This document shows positions 54,058-63,723 of a DNA stretch of 64,000 nt, one piece after another (within the stretch, counting starts at the first letter, position 1; every line of letters begins with the position of its first letter). A model generated the notes under the pieces. It made no database searches. It was not told where the DNA came from and was given only the letters and a program-made list of their open reading frames with translations. The position numbers and the translations under genes are program-made. The stretch spans positions 1,302,001-1,366,000 of the forward strand of contig NZ_CP034759.1 of NCBI RefSeq assembly GCF_004295665.1, written 5' to 3'. This DNA comes from Litorilituus sediminis (GTDB lineage: Bacteria > Pseudomonadota > Gammaproteobacteria > Enterobacterales > Alteromonadaceae).

Positions 54058-54827
54058 TTCCTTGTTTAGACGTACGTGACGGAAAAGTTGTTAAAGGCGT
54101 TCAGTTTAGAAATCACGAAATCATTGGTGATATAGTGCCATTAGCGCAAAAGTACGCCGAAGCTGGTGCAGACGAGTTAGTTTTTTACGATATTACCGCA
54201 AGCAGCGATGGCCGTGTTGTAGATAAAAGCTGGGTTAGTCGTATTGCGCAAGTAATTGACATCCCCTTTTGCGTAGCTGGTGGTATTAAAAGTGAAGCGG
54301 ATGCTAAAGAGATATTGATGATGGGTGCCGACAAAATCAGTATTAACTCTCCTGCACTTGCCGACCCAAGCCTTATTTCTCGTTTAGCAGATCATTTTGG
54401 TCAGCAATGTGTTGTTGTTGGCATTGATAGCTTTTTTAATAAAGATGCCAATAATGGCCAAGGCGAATATCAAGTCTACCAATTTACAGGTGATGAAAAA
54501 CGTACTCAGCAAACAAGTTGGACAACTTTTGACTGGATAAAAAAAGTCGTTAGTTTAGGTGCCGGAGAAATTGTACTGAATTGCATGAACCAAGATGGTG
54601 TGCGCAAGGGTTACGATATTAGCCAGCTTAAACAAGCACGAGAGGTGTGTAATGTACCACTTATTGCCTCTGGCGGGGCTGGTGAAATTGAACACTTTAG
54701 CCAAGTTTATCAACAAGCCGATGTAGATGGTGCGCTTGCTGCCAGTGTATTCCACAAAGGCGTTATAGCAATTAGCGATTTAAAAGCGCAATTAAAGCTC
54801 AACAATATTGAGGTAAGACCATGTTAG
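54039..54827 (+). CDS. hisF: Imidazole glycerol phosphate synthase, cyclase subunit
   Basis: A 262-residue barrel, paralogue of His[20 protein letters not shown] holds the catalytic Asp11-equivalent, CVAGGIKS is the phosphate loop, and [13 protein letters not shown] holds the second catalytic Asp. It closes the imidazole ring using ammonia from HisH and releases AICAR. Starts within the end of hisA and overlaps hisI by 7 bases. Confidence 0.97.
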   Translation: MLAKRIIPCLDVRDGKVVKGVQFRNHEIIGDIVPLAQKYAEAGADELVFYDITASSDGRVVDKSWVSRIAQVIDIPFCVAGGIKSEADAKEILMMGADKISINSPALADPSLISRLADHFGQQCVVVGIDSFFNKDANNGQGEYQVYQFTGDEKRTQQTSWTTFDWIKKVVSLGAGEIVLNCMNQDGVRKGYDISQLKQAREVCNVPLIASGGAGEIEHFSQVYQQADVDGALAASVFHKGVIAISDLKAQLKLNNIEVRPC

Positions 54828-55441
54828 TAACTCAAGACAATATCAATGAATTAGCTTGGCAAAAAATGGATAATCTCATACCTGCCATTATTCAGCATGC
54901 AGGAACGGGCGCCATTTTAATGCAAGGTTTTATGAGTCAAGACTCACTAATGGCTACATTAACGTCTGGTAAAGCGACCTTTTACAGTCGTTCAAAGCAA
55001 GACCTTTGGATTAAGGGTGAGACCTCAGGCAATTTTTTAAATGTAAAGCAGGTACTTACCGATTGTGACAAAGATAGTTTACTTATTGCTTGTCAGCCCA
55101 TTGGGCCAACTTGCCACTTGGGCACAGAATCTTGTTTTCCTGAGCAAAAGTTAAGTCAGCAAAACTTCTTAAGTGAGCTTGAACAAGTCATCGCCAGTAG
55201 AAAAAGTGATGCGCCAGAAGATAGCTATACCGCCCAGCTCTTTTCTCGTGGCACTACTAAAATAGCGCAAAAAGTGGGAGAAGAAGGCGTAGAAGTAGCC
55301 TTAGCTGCCGTTGCAGAAACAAAGCAAGATTTGCTTGGCGAATGCGCTGATCTCTTCTATCACACCTTAGTGTTACTGCAAGACAAAAACATCGAGTTAA
55401 GCGAAGTAATGGCTGTTTTACAACAACGCCACCAAAAGTAA
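54821..55441 (+). CDS. hisI: Bifunctional PRA-CH/PRA-PH (HisIE)
   Basis: A 206-residue fusion. The N-terminal cyclohydrolase (about 1-115) has [20 protein letters not shown] and CHLGTESCF with zinc ligands. The C-terminal pyrophosphohydrolase (about 120-206) has [13 protein letters not shown] and [13 protein letters not shown]. It performs steps 2 and 3 of the pathway. Last gene of the operon; a MITE-like repeat and a big hairpin follow. Confidence 0.97.
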   Translation: MLVTQDNINELAWQKMDNLIPAIIQHAGTGAILMQGFMSQDSLMATLTSGKATFYSRSKQDLWIKGETSGNFLNVKQVLTDCDKDSLLIACQPIGPTCHLGTESCFPEQKLSQQNFLSELEQVIASRKSDAPEDSYTAQLFSRGTTKIAQKVGEEGVEVALAAVAETKQDLLGECADLFYHTLVLLQDKNIELSEVMAVLQQRHQK

Positions 55442-55713
55442 TTAATACCAAGTTAATTAAGTATTTGATCATTTAGCGAGAATTAAAAGGCTTATAAGCA
55501 AGGCGCTAATTGCAAAGAATGGTTATTCCCTTGTTAAAATTAGCAACGCTGGTTATAAGCCTTTTAAACTCGCCCTTTGGGAGTTCAAGAATAACATGAT
55601 AACTGCACAATATTTATTTGATGTAGAACGACTATATCTTCATAAATCTTGCTTGTTCTAATGCTATTCTTGTAACTCTAAGTGACTAAATATTTAATCA
55701 AATTGGTATAACC
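55442..55713. repeat. MITE-like palindromic intergenic repeat
   Basis: The ends are imperfect inverted repeats: left 55442-55477 and right 55676-55713 share the pattern TACCAA-TT-ATTAA-TATTT. Inside lies a long nested palindrome: TTAAAAGGCTTATAA at about 55481-55495 pairs with TTATAAGCCTTTTAA at about 55554-55568, with further pairing GCTAATT/AATTAGC and GCGAG/CTCGC around it. No ORF. The form is that of a non-autonomous mobile element, placed between hisI and its downstream terminator. No second copy lies in the window. Confidence 0.7.
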
Positions 55714-55734
55714 TCTGCTCAATCAAGCGTGAGT

Positions 55735-55792
55735 AAAGCATCCTTGTGATAACAAGTTATCCTTGTTATAACTTAATAAGGATGCTTTTTTT
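55735..55792 (+). terminator. Large terminator hairpin
   Basis: An 11-bp outer stem (AAAGCATCCTT 55735-55745 with 55778-55788), an inner 8-bp stem (55749-55756 with 55762-55769) and a T-run to 55792. It could close the his operon transcript through the repeat or a separate small transcript. It lies 36 bp before the next gene. Confidence 0.8.
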
Positions 55793-55828
55793 ATGGACAA
55801 TGTTTACTTTGAGGTCGTTCATATTTAG

Positions 55829-56719
55829 ATGCAAGTTAAGCGCAAAACACTAAGACTATCACCCCCTATCATTTTCATCTTATTGTTACTTGTTCAAAGT
55901 ACATTAGTTACGGCGCTTGCTCGCCAAGACACTATCTTGATATATATTCGCGATGATGTATACGAAGACTATTTACAGTTTATTGATGGTAGAGATGTCC
56001 TGCAAATCACTAACTTTTCCGGGAAAAATATTCGCCGAGATGTTGTTGATATGATTTTAGCTCAGCAAGCACTAAGACTTGGTGGCTTTGAGCATAAATT
56101 TAGTTATGCCTCAGGCAAAGTAAATTTTCGCAATACCAAAATGCTGCAAAATGGCCGCCTGCTGATCAGCTTTGATTCTTATTGGCTTAACGATGCACTC
56201 CCCTTAGCAGATAAGGTTTTTATTTCTCAAGCTGTCATTCGCAATGGTGAATATGTTGCAGGCATTTATACTAGCCCTAAAAATACTAAAGTGCTTTCGG
56301 TTAAAAATTTGCAAGACCTTAAGCAATTAAGTGCAGTATCAACCCCGTTATGGCGAACTGACTGGCAAACACTGCAATCTTTGCCCCTAAAAGAGCTAGT
56401 AAGAGAAGACTCCTGGCTATCAATGGCAAGAATGGTTAATATCCAGTGGGTCGACTTCTTACTGATGGCGTTTAATTCCACTCCAGATAAAAGCTTTACT
56501 ATGGACGTTGTCCATTTAGTACCTGTTAAAAACATTGCCGTTGTACTTAATGATTCTCGCCACTTTGTTATCAGTAAAGCTCACCCTAAAGGCGCTGAAG
56601 CTATTAAAGCAATGAATGAAGGTATATCTAAGCTAAGACAAAAAGGTGCGATAAAAAAAGCCTATCAACAAGCAGGTTTTTTCATTGATGAAAGAGATAT
56701 AACCATTATCAATAGGTAG
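55829..56719 (+). CDS. Periplasmic solute-binding-like protein
   Basis: A 296-residue exported protein with a signal peptide (about residues 1-31, hydrophobic IIFILLLLVQSTLVTA, cut after ALA). The remainder resembles the family 3 bacterial solute-binding fold, with a late AIKAMNEGISKLRQKGAIKKAYQQ helix typical of these proteins. No transporter genes adjoin it, so it may be a sensor-type or orphan binding protein. Ligand unknown. Confidence 0.7.
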   Translation: MQVKRKTLRLSPPIIFILLLLVQSTLVTALARQDTILIYIRDDVYEDYLQFIDGRDVLQITNFSGKNIRRDVVDMILAQQALRLGGFEHKFSYASGKVNFRNTKMLQNGRLLISFDSYWLNDALPLADKVFISQAVIRNGEYVAGIYTSPKNTKVLSVKNLQDLKQLSAVSTPLWRTDWQTLQSLPLKELVREDSWLSMARMVNIQWVDFLLMAFNSTPDKSFTMDVVHLVPVKNIAVVLNDSRHFVISKAHPKGAEAIKAMNEGISKLRQKGAIKKAYQQAGFFIDERDITIINR

Positions 56720-56880
56720 TGTATAAATTCTACAAGTAATTAAAGCTTAATAAAATTGTATTGAACAAACGCTATTGTTATCTATAATTAGCGGTTCACT
56801 TATGCGAACAGCTAGTTCGAATAACTGTGTAGTAGCAAATTGATTAAGTACCAATTTAAAACAATAGCAAAGGAGTGGAC

Positions 56881-57186
56881 ATGCTAAAGCATGCTGCAAT
56901 AAAGAAATACGGAAAGAAGCTCTTACCTAAATTACAAGAGCGCTATGGTAATCACAACTTTTACTCGGCCAGCCAAGTGAGAGCTACCGTGTACCAATGT
57001 AACTTTAACCCTAAATATTTGCCATTAGGCTACCTGCTTTTTCTAGAAGAAAATGCATTGACGAAAATTTTATCTATTGAGTTCCCTGATCTTTGTATTG
57101 ATGATTACAAGGCTGAAATGTGTAGTTATCTAGATAGAAAAAAATATCATGGCAGTTTATCGCAATTAATCGAAGAAGTTGCTTAA
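56881..57186 (+). CDS. Small conserved protein of unknown function
   Basis: A 101-residue cytoplasmic protein. The ATG at 56881 has AGGAG (56871-56875) 5 nt upstream, so it is preferred to the GTG at 56875. The protein starts MLKHAAIKKYGKKLLPKL and has NFYSASQVRATVYQCNFN. It resembles a small family seen in marine gammaproteobacteria (possibly DUF6559, from memory, not verified). It lies 7 bp before elaA, probably in one transcript. Confidence 0.65.
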   Translation: MLKHAAIKKYGKKLLPKLQERYGNHNFYSASQVRATVYQCNFNPKYLPLGYLLFLEENALTKILSIEFPDLCIDDYKAEMCSYLDRKKYHGSLSQLIEEVA

Positions 57187-57193
57187 TTAAGGT

Positions 57194-57673
57194 ATGACAA
57201 AACTATCTTGGCAATCATTATCATTTGAGCAACTAACAACGACACAGCTTTATGATTTATTAAAGTTGAGGGTAGACGTGTTTGTTGTTGAACAAAACTG
57301 TCCTTACCCAGATCTCGATAGTGATAGCAATGAATTAGATAGACATACTCAAACTATTCACTTATTAGGTTATCAAAGTGATGAACTGATAGCCTATGCG
57401 CGAATTTTAGCAAAAGGTCAAAGCTATGCTGACTATATCAGTATTGGTAGAGTAGTCACTAAAGCCTCAGCTAGAGGCTCTGGGCTAGGTCATCAGCTAT
57501 TGCAGCAGGCATTAGAACTTTGCCAACAACATTATCCAAAAGAAAGTATCAAAATATCTGCGCAAGAGCATTTAGCAAACTATTATCAACAGCACGGCTT
57601 TAAACAAGTTTCACCTATGTATTTAGAAGATAACATTCCGCACATAGCTATGATAAAAGATTGCGAAAAATAA
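57194..57673 (+). CDS. elaA: ElaA-family GNAT acetyltransferase
   Basis: A 159-residue GNAT. LLKLRVDVFVVEQNCPYPDLD is the ElaA signature near the N-terminus, and IGRVVTKASARGSGLGHQLLQ is the acetyl-CoA loop (R/Q-x-x-G-x-G/A). ElaA is widespread but its substrate is not known. Its downstream terminator has been split by the IS1182-type insertion. Confidence 0.9.
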   Translation: MTKLSWQSLSFEQLTTTQLYDLLKLRVDVFVVEQNCPYPDLDSDSNELDRHTQTIHLLGYQSDELIAYARILAKGQSYADYISIGRVVTKASARGSGLGHQLLQQALELCQQHYPKESIKISAQEHLANYYQQHGFKQVSPMYLEDNIPHIAMIKDCEK

Positions 57674-57718
57674 ACGTCAAAAGACAAAAATTCAATCAAA
57701 AAGCACAGACATAAAAAA

Positions 57719-57734
57719 ACTCGCCTTAGCGAGT
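57719..57734. repeat. Left target-site duplication = terminator hairpin
   Basis: The 16-mer ACTCGCCTTAGCGAGT precedes the left end of the IS and is repeated exactly at 59365-59380. It is a 6-bp stem with loop CTTA. On this side the A-run before it is preserved (57713-57718) but the T-run is not. Confidence 0.92.
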
Positions 57735-57745
57735 CAGACTGATGA

Positions 57746-57775
57746 CAAAGTCCTAGACAGTAGTCTAGGACTTTG
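57746..57775. other. Hairpin inside the left end of the IS
   Basis: A perfect 13-bp stem (CAAAGTCCTAGAC 57746-57758 with GTCTAGGACTTTG 57763-57775) with a 4-nt loop, 36 bp before the transposase ATG. Such structures shield transposase genes from outside transcription or block ribosome entry on read-through RNA in other IS families. Confidence 0.85.
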
Positions 57776-57811
57776 ATCTAATAAAAACATGGAAAATTAC
57801 AAAAATTAACC

Positions 57812-59176
57812 ATGTTAAGAGAACCTTCCCCGCAACAACATGAACTCGAAATGGTCACGCTAGACCAGTTAGTTCCAGCCAACCATCTAGTTCGTAAACT
57901 CGATAAGTATATTGACTTTGAGTTTATTCGAGATGAAGTCAAAGACTTATATTGCACTGATAATGGTCGTCCTCCGGTGGAGCCAGTCCAGCTATTTAAA
58001 ATTATGCTACTTGGGTACTTATTTGGTATTAAAAGTGAGCGCCAAATCATCAAAGACATCGAAGTAAATGTCGCGTATCGATGGTTTCTCCGCATGGGGC
58101 TTACCGAGAAAGTTATCGATGCCTCAACACTTAGTCAAAATCGTATTCGTCGTTTCAATGGCACAGATGTATTTGAACGTATATTTAATCACATCGTCCA
58201 ACAAGCCATTAAACATGGTCTAGTTGGGGGCAAAGCCTTATTCACCGACAGCACACACTTAAAAGCAAACGCCAATAAACGAAAGTTCACCAACAAGCTC
58301 AAACCCGTCTCAACCAGTGCCTATATTAAGCAAATCAACAAAGCTGTGGAGGCAGACCGTAAAGCGGCTGGAAAAAAGCCACTCAAGGATAAAGGCTATT
58401 GTGAGATAAAGCGGAATAAGGTAAGTAAAACCGATAGTGATAGCGGTTATATGCACCGAGATGAAAAGCCAAAAGGTTTTTTCTACCTAGACCACAGAAC
58501 CGTAGATAACGACTATAACATTATTGTAGATACGCATATTACGCCAGGTAATGTCCACGATTCTCAACCATACATTGCTCGCCTTGATGCCATTGAAAAT
58601 CGCTTTGCACTATCCCCTGAATTTGTTGGTATTGATGCAGGCTACTTCACAGCGCCCGTCTGTTTTAATCTGGAACAACGTAACATCCAAGGGGTGTTTG
58701 GTTACCGTCGTCCTTCACGAACGAAGAATGCCATTAAGAAAAAGCACTTCAAATACGACGAGAAAGCAGATACGTATACCTGCCCGCAAGAGCAAACGTT
58801 AATCTACTCGACCACCAGTCGAGAGGGTTACCGAGAATATCATTCTGACCCCAAGGTATGCGTTAATTGCCCTCAATTAAAAGATTGCACTAAGAGTAAA
58901 AGTCATAAGAAAGTGATAACACGCCACGTAATGGCTGCGAGTCAAGATCGGGCTAATGAATTTCGCTTAACAAGCCTTGGTAAATACCTTTACAAACGAC
59001 GATGCGAAACCGTTGAAAGAAGTTTTGCTGATGCAAAGCAACACCATGGTCACAGGTATGCAAGATACCGAGGTAAGCATAATGTTCAAATGCAAGCATA
59101 TATGGCTGCGGCAGCACAAAATATGAAGAAGATAGCAATGACGCTATCAAATATTCCCCAAATAATGGCAATCTAA
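57812..59176 (+). CDS. IS1182-family transposase
   Basis: A 454-residue DDE transposase. The N-terminus MLREPSPQQHELEMVTLDQLV followed (shortened here) by the helix-rich PPVEPVQLFKIMLLGYLFGI and ASTLSQNRIRRFNG is the family pattern. FTDSTHLKANANKRK holds the first Asp and VGIDAGYFTAP the second. The C-terminal CETVERSFADAKQHHGHRYARYRG holds the last Glu. A CxxC-type cysteine cluster (CVNCPQLKDC) is also typical. No stop or frameshift; probably active. Confidence 0.93.
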   Translation: MLREPSPQQHELEMVTLDQLVPANHLVRKLDKYIDFEFIRDEVKDLYCTDNGRPPVEPVQLFKIMLLGYLFGIKSERQIIKDIEVNVAYRWFLRMGLTEKVIDASTLSQNRIRRFNGTDVFERIFNHIVQQAIKHGLVGGKALFTDSTHLKANANKRKFTNKLKPVSTSAYIKQINKAVEADRKAAGKKPLKDKGYCEIKRNKVSKTDSDSGYMHRDEKPKGFFYLDHRTVDNDYNIIVDTHITPGNVHDSQPYIARLDAIENRFALSPEFVGIDAGYFTAPVCFNLEQRNIQGVFGYRRPSRTKNAIKKKHFKYDEKADTYTCPQEQTLIYSTTSREGYREYHSDPKVCVNCPQLKDCTKSKSHKKVITRHVMAASQDRANEFRLTSLGKYLYKRRCETVERSFADAKQHHGHRYARYRGKHNVQMQAYMAAAAQNMKKIAMTLSNIPQIMAI

Positions 59177-59323
59177 AAAGGATAGCCCTTTAAAAGCTCA
59201 ATTCGAGACATTAACACGCCAAATAGGGAAGATAAGCCCCAAACAAGTCCAGAAAAACCAAATAAAATAGAAAAGACGTGGCTAGAAAAATATCGAGATC
59301 GCAGCCTACGGCTGCTCATAAAA

Positions 59324-59355
59324 GACAAACCCCGAACAGAATGACGGGGTTTGTC
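59324..59355. other. Hairpin inside the right end of the IS
   Basis: A perfect 11-bp stem (GACAAACCCCG 59324-59334 with CGGGGTTTGTC 59345-59355) with a 10-nt loop, about 150 bp after the transposase stop. It overlaps the right terminal repeat. Confidence 0.85.
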
Positions 59356-59364
59356 AGTAATCTG

Positions 59365-59380
59365 ACTCGCCTTAGCGAGT
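59365..59380. repeat. Right target-site duplication with T-run
   Basis: The second copy of ACTCGCCTTAGCGAGT, followed by seven Ts. It therefore keeps the plus-strand terminator half and would stop transcripts leaving the IS towards adk. Confidence 0.92.
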
Positions 59381-59406
59381 TTTTTTATGTCAACTTGAGC
59401 TCATAA

Positions 59407-60099
<693 letters not shown>

Positions 60100-60204
60100 T
60101 TATTACATTAATATTATTAATTGATCACACTAATGTAATATTTCTTTTTGCGGCTGACACTATACAAGCAAGGCCGTAGCCACACAAGAGCCAAAGGGCT
60201 TCAA

Positions 60205-60236
60205 ACGAAAAAAAAGGGGGCTAAAACCCCCTTTTT
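60205..60236 (-). terminator. Terminator between htpG and adk
   Basis: A run of As and Gs (about AAAAAGGGGG) followed by a short loop (CTAAAA) and CCCCCTTTTT gives a strong stem. On the minus strand a T-run follows it. It lies about 45 bp after the htpG stop codon. Boundaries may be off by a base or two. Confidence 0.85.
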
Positions 60237-60280
60237 CCGACTAAAGTATTAACACTATATTAGTGAACACTTAAAACTGA

Positions 60281-62242
60281 CTACTTAGTCAAACTTAACA
60301 TAAGCTTATTCAAACGCGTCACAAAGCTAGCAGGATCTTTTAAACTGCCACGTTCTGCTAACATGGCTTGTTCAAACAATACTTCAACCCATTGCTTAAA
60401 CTGCTCGTCATCTTGCTCATCAGCTACATGCTTAACCAGTGCATGCTCACCATTAATTTCAAAAATAGGTAATGTTTCAGGTACTTCCTGGCCTACTGAT
60501 GCCATTAACTTAGCCATCTGGCTGCTCATATCATGCTCATCAGCAACAATACACGCCGGAGAGTCTGTTAAACGCTGTGAAAGCTTCACATCCTTGGCTT
60601 TACCAGCTAAAGTTTCTTTAATGCGTTTCACCACTGAATCAAACTCTTGTTCCAGCTTTTCTTGTGCTTCTTTACTTTCAGCATCATCCATGTCACCTAG
60701 ATCAAGGCCACCACGAGTTACTGACTGTAATTGCTTACCATCAAATTCAGTTAAATGGCTCACTAACCACTCGTCAATGCGATCAGACATTAATAACACT
60801 TCAATGCCCTTCTTACGGAATACTTCCAAGTGAGGACTATTTTTAGCCGCTTCAAAGCTATCAGCTACCACATAATAAATCTTCTCTTGGCCTTCTTTCA
60901 TACGTTCAATATATGATGCTAGTGACACATTTTGAACTGAGCTATCTTCATGAGTAGACGCGAAACGTAATAAACCTGCAACCTGCTCTTTATTAGCAAA
61001 GTCTTCTGCCGGGCCTTCTTTTAATACTTGGCCAAACTCATCCCAGAAACCTTGGTATTTTTCCGCATCTTTCTTGCCAAGCTTTTCAAGCATTTTAAGA
61101 ACACGCTTAGTACACCCCTTACGAATAGCTTGAGTTACCTTATTATCTTGTAGGATCTCGCGAGAAACGTTTAATGGCAAGTCATTTGAATCAAGTAAAC
61201 CTTTCACAAAACGTAGGTAGGTTGGCATAAATTGTTCAGCATCGTCCATAATGAAAACACGTTGAACATAAAGCTTTAAGCCGTGCTGTTTTTCTCGGTT
61301 ATACATATCAAATGGTGCTTTTGATGGCACATATAACAAAGACGTATATTCAGTCTTACCTTCTACTTTGTTGTGCTCCCACAATAGCGGATCAGCAAAA
61401 TCATGTGAAACATGCTTATAAAACTCTTTATACTCATCGTCACTCACATCTGCTTTTTCACGTGTCCACAGTGCCGTAGCTTTGTTAACCGCTTCCCACT
61501 TCGCTGGTATCGCATCTTGTGCTTCTACTGCAGGTGTTGTCACATTACCTTCATCATCTTTTACTTCAGCAACCGCTTCTACTGCTGGTACTTCTGGTGT
61601 TAACATTTCAACAGATACAGAAATATGATCAGAGTACTTAGTTACGATTGACTTTAAGCGCCAGTCGTCGGCAAACTCAGACTCATCTTCGCGCAAGTGC
61701 AAGATAATATCGGTACCGCGGTTCGCCTTTTCAATTTTGGCCGTAGTGAACTCGCCTTCACCTTCACTTACCCACTCAACACCTTCACTGGCAGCATCAC
61801 CTGCTTTTCGCGTACGTACCGTAACTTTATCTGCAACAATAAAAGCTGAGTAGAAGCCAACACCGAATTGACCGATTAATTGTGAGTCAGCTGCTTGATC
61901 ACCTGATAGTTGAGAGAAAAATTCAGCAGTACCAGACTTAGCAATGGTACCTAAATGTTCAACTACATCATCGTGATTCATACCGATACCATTATCAGAA
62001 ATAGTCACAGTTCTATTTTCTTTATCACAACTTACGCGTACACGTAAATCGCCATCGTTCTCGTATAAATCATTATCTGATAACGCTTTAAAACGTAACT
62101 TATCGGCAGCATCAGCGGCATTAGAAACTAACTCACGTAGGAAAATTTCTTTATTTGAATAAAGTGAGTGAATCATTAGTTGTAGTAGTTGTTTTACTTC
62201 GGTTTGAAAACCGTGAGTTTCTACTTGCTTAGCTTCAGACAT
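60281..62242 (-). CDS. htpG: Molecular chaperone HtpG (Hsp90)
   Basis: A 653-residue Hsp90. The ATP site ([27 protein letters not shown]) is in the N-terminal domain. The middle domain starts after residue 250 ([12 protein letters not shown]). The ATG at 62240-62242 has AGGAG 9 nt upstream, preferred to the ATG three codons earlier. Between the domains, residues 214-247 form an acidic Val/Ala/Pro-rich insert ([18 protein letters not shown] and on) at the place where eukaryotic Hsp90 has its charged linker; E. coli HtpG is about 20 residues shorter there. Sigma-32-type promoter upstream. Confidence 0.97.
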   Translation of the reverse strand: MSEAKQVETHGFQTEVKQLLQLMIHSLYSNKEIFLRELVSNAADAADKLRFKALSDNDLYENDGDLRVRVSCDKENRTVTISDNGIGMNHDDVVEHLGTIAKSGTAEFFSQLSGDQAADSQLIGQFGVGFYSAFIVADKVTVRTRKAGDAASEGVEWVSEGEGEFTTAKIEKANRGTDIILHLREDESEFADDWRLKSIVTKYSDHISVSVEMLTPEVPAVEAVAEVKDDEGNVTTPAVEAQDAIPAKWEAVNKATALWTREKADVSDDEYKEFYKHVSHDFADPLLWEHNKVEGKTEYTSLLYVPSKAPFDMYNREKQHGLKLYVQRVFIMDDAEQFMPTYLRFVKGLLDSNDLPLNVSREILQDNKVTQAIRKGCTKRVLKMLEKLGKKDAEKYQGFWDEFGQVLKEGPAEDFANKEQVAGLLRFASTHEDSSVQNVSLASYIERMKEGQEKIYYVVADSFEAAKNSPHLEVFRKKGIEVLLMSDRIDEWLVSHLTEFDGKQLQSVTRGGLDLGDMDDAESKEAQEKLEQEFDSVVKRIKETLAGKAKDVKLSQRLTDSPACIVADEHDMSSQMAKLMASVGQEVPETLPIFEINGEHALVKHVADEQDDEQFKQWVEVLFEQAMLAERGSLKDPASFVTRLNKLMLSLTK

Positions 62243-62301
62243 CTGAAACATCTCCTATCAAAAATCATTAAATAAAATATTCGAATTTCTCGATAGAAAC
62301 T

Positions 62302-62329
62302 ATGTGGGGACACGGAAAAAGATTTCAAG
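62302..62329 (-). promoter_or_regulatory. Sigma-32 heat-shock promoter of htpG
   Basis: On the minus strand CTTGAAA (complement of 62323-62329) is followed after 13 nt by CCCCACAT (complement of 62302-62309). The sigma-32 consensus is CTTGAAA with a CCCCAT-type -10 at 11-16 nt. The likely start lies about 50 nt before the htpG ATG. Confidence 0.85.
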
Positions 62330-63022
62330 GGAAAGTTATTCGCTTTAAATAAATTTTTAAAGCTATGCTGTCAAATAATGACTTTCCGATTAGCACAGCT
62401 AAGTTTTATTCATTTGTAGGCTAGATAGCATCACTGGCGAGATACCTGATATTGAGATAAAAAGTTACCAGAGCTTTCAGTATAACGAAAGGCTAAGAGA
62501 ATGCCGGAGCAGTGCCACTGCTCCGGACGGAAATACTTGTGAGGAACGATTGACAGATCAGCTCTAACCACAAAGTACTACTACTGATCTATAAACAGGG
62601 AGTGAATTACATATCAGTAACAAGATAATACTAACAAACAAATTGTATACTGTATATTGCCAGTTGTAATAAAGTATTACTAATTAATTTTCATAGCGTA
62701 CTCAGTAACTTACCAACAAAAAGGCATTACAAAGCATGATTTATTGTAAATTCTCCCCTTAATTCTCAAGCTATTTTCTGACCAGATGGTATAAAAACAA
62801 TACAACTTTTAAGCAATATTTAAGCATTGAGCTATTACTTTAACCTTACGTAATCACCTTATTGATAAAACTGGCAAGCAACCATGCACTATAAAAACCA
62901 CACTATCCCGCTAACGATAAATAAAGCATTAAGTATATTAAGCTATCAAAACAGTGCAGAACTCATGCAAATGAGCAATGTTAATGTCATAATCAGGTAA
63001 CTATTCACATTAATAACAGCGA
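62330..63022. other. Long gap between htpG promoter and 5S-like units
   Basis: About 690 bp without a gene. It is AT-rich except for a structured patch: a 23-bp palindrome at 62504-62526 (CCGGAGCAG stem, CTGCTCCGG) and a weaker AGATCAG/CTGATCT pair (62555-62561 with 62584-62590). I see no ORF of note. It may hold a small RNA. Confidence 0.4.
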
Positions 63023-63161
63023 TGCTTAGCAATGTCTTACTCGCACATAAAGAGACAACACCCACACGCTATCAACTTCGGCGCTATCGTATTTCACTTC
63101 TGCTTTTCTTAGGTATGGCGAGTGGGATGAGTGGCTCGCTATCTGCGATTAAAGCTAGGAG
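63023..63161 (-). pseudogene. Degenerate 5S rRNA copy, outer
   Basis: On the plus strand it opens TGCTTAGCAATGTCTTACTC, matching the complement of the 5S 3' end, and TTTCACTTCTG in the middle matches too. Internal parts are altered and slightly longer. It shares its changes (CATAAAGAGACAACACCCAC, CTTTTCTTAGGTATGGCG) with the second degenerate unit, so the two are copies of one already altered ancestor. Confidence 0.8.
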
Positions 63162-63265
63162 CATCTAAATCGGCTATACTTAACTAGTCTTAGTCGCTTG
63201 TTAAATCCACAAGCGAAAAAAAGCAAAAGGCCCAACACTTTCATATCGGGCTCTCTTTAATTAGA

Positions 63266-63404
63266 CGCTTAGCGATGTCCTACTCGCACATAAAGAGACA
63301 ACACCCACACACTATCAACTTCGGCACTACTGCATTGCACTTCTGCTTTTCTTAGGTATGGCGAATGGTATGAGTGGCTCGCTATCTGCTATAAAAGCTA
63401 GGAG
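63266..63404 (-). pseudogene. Degenerate 5S rRNA copy, inner
   Basis: Second altered 5S-like unit, exactly 243 bp from the outer one and from the normal 5S gene (GCTTAGC at 63024, 63267 and 63510). It carries CGATGTCCTACTC and CACTTCTG from 5S but lost the conserved loop pairs. The spacer before the outer unit carries a decayed form of the terminator found after the normal 5S gene. Confidence 0.8.
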
Positions 63405-63468
63405 CAGCTTAATCAGCGATAATTAACTAAGCTTAGTAGCTTGTTAAATTACCGGACGCAGAAAAGCA

Positions 63469-63498
63469 AAAAGCCCGACACTTTCGTATCGGGCTTTT
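63469..63498 (-). terminator. rRNA operon terminator
   Basis: A 10-bp stem (AAAAGCCCGA 63469-63478 with TCGGGCTTTT 63489-63498) directly downstream of the normal 5S gene on the minus strand, with T-rich continuation. A decayed counterpart lies near 63227-63255. Confidence 0.85.
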
Positions 63499-63508
63499 CT
63501 TAAATAGG

Positions 63509-63626
63509 TGCTTAGCAATGTCCTACTCTCACATGGGAACTCCCACACTACCATCGGCGCTATTGCATTTCACTTCTGAGTTCGGAATGGGATCAGGTGG
63601 TTCTACAATGCTATTGTCGCTAAGCA
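63509..63626 (-). rRNA. rrf: 5S ribosomal RNA
   Basis: About 118 nt. The complement contains CCGATGGTAGTGTGGG, CCCATTCCGAACTCAGAAGT and GCGAGAGTAGG-like ends (GTGAGAGTAGG), the invariant 5S blocks. The ends TGCTTAGC/GCTAAGCA pair to form helix I. It follows the 23S gene by about 98 bp. Confidence 0.96.
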
Positions 63627-63723
63627 AAAAAGGACAATCTCGAAAACTTAATATAAATCTTAACTCTTGTAACTTAGTGCGTGATGTTCATCAGCTTCAT
63701 ACACAAAACCACTTAGGCGTTGT

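Larger units (their letters stand above)
57735..59364 (+). mobile_element. IS1182-family insertion sequence
   Basis: A complete 1630-bp element. Terminal repeats are CAGACTGATGACAAA at the left (57735-57749) and, read inward from the right (59364 to 59350), CAGATTACTGACAAA: 12 of 15 match. A single transposase ORF fills it. Exact 16-bp direct repeats flank it. IS1182 members are known to give long, variable duplications, as I recall. Each end has its own hairpin just inside the repeat. The element looks intact and recent. Confidence 0.93.

Noticed and set aside
55442..55713. CRISPR array or transposase remnant
   Set aside because: There is no direct-repeat spacing and no ORF; the structure is a nested inverted repeat.
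60363..60833. Plus-strand ORF of 156 residues
   Set aside because: Antisense shadow of htpG with Ser/Cys-rich composition.
63023..63404. Two extra functional 5S genes
   Set aside because: Key invariant 5S segments are changed and the units are longer than 5S, so I call them degenerate.
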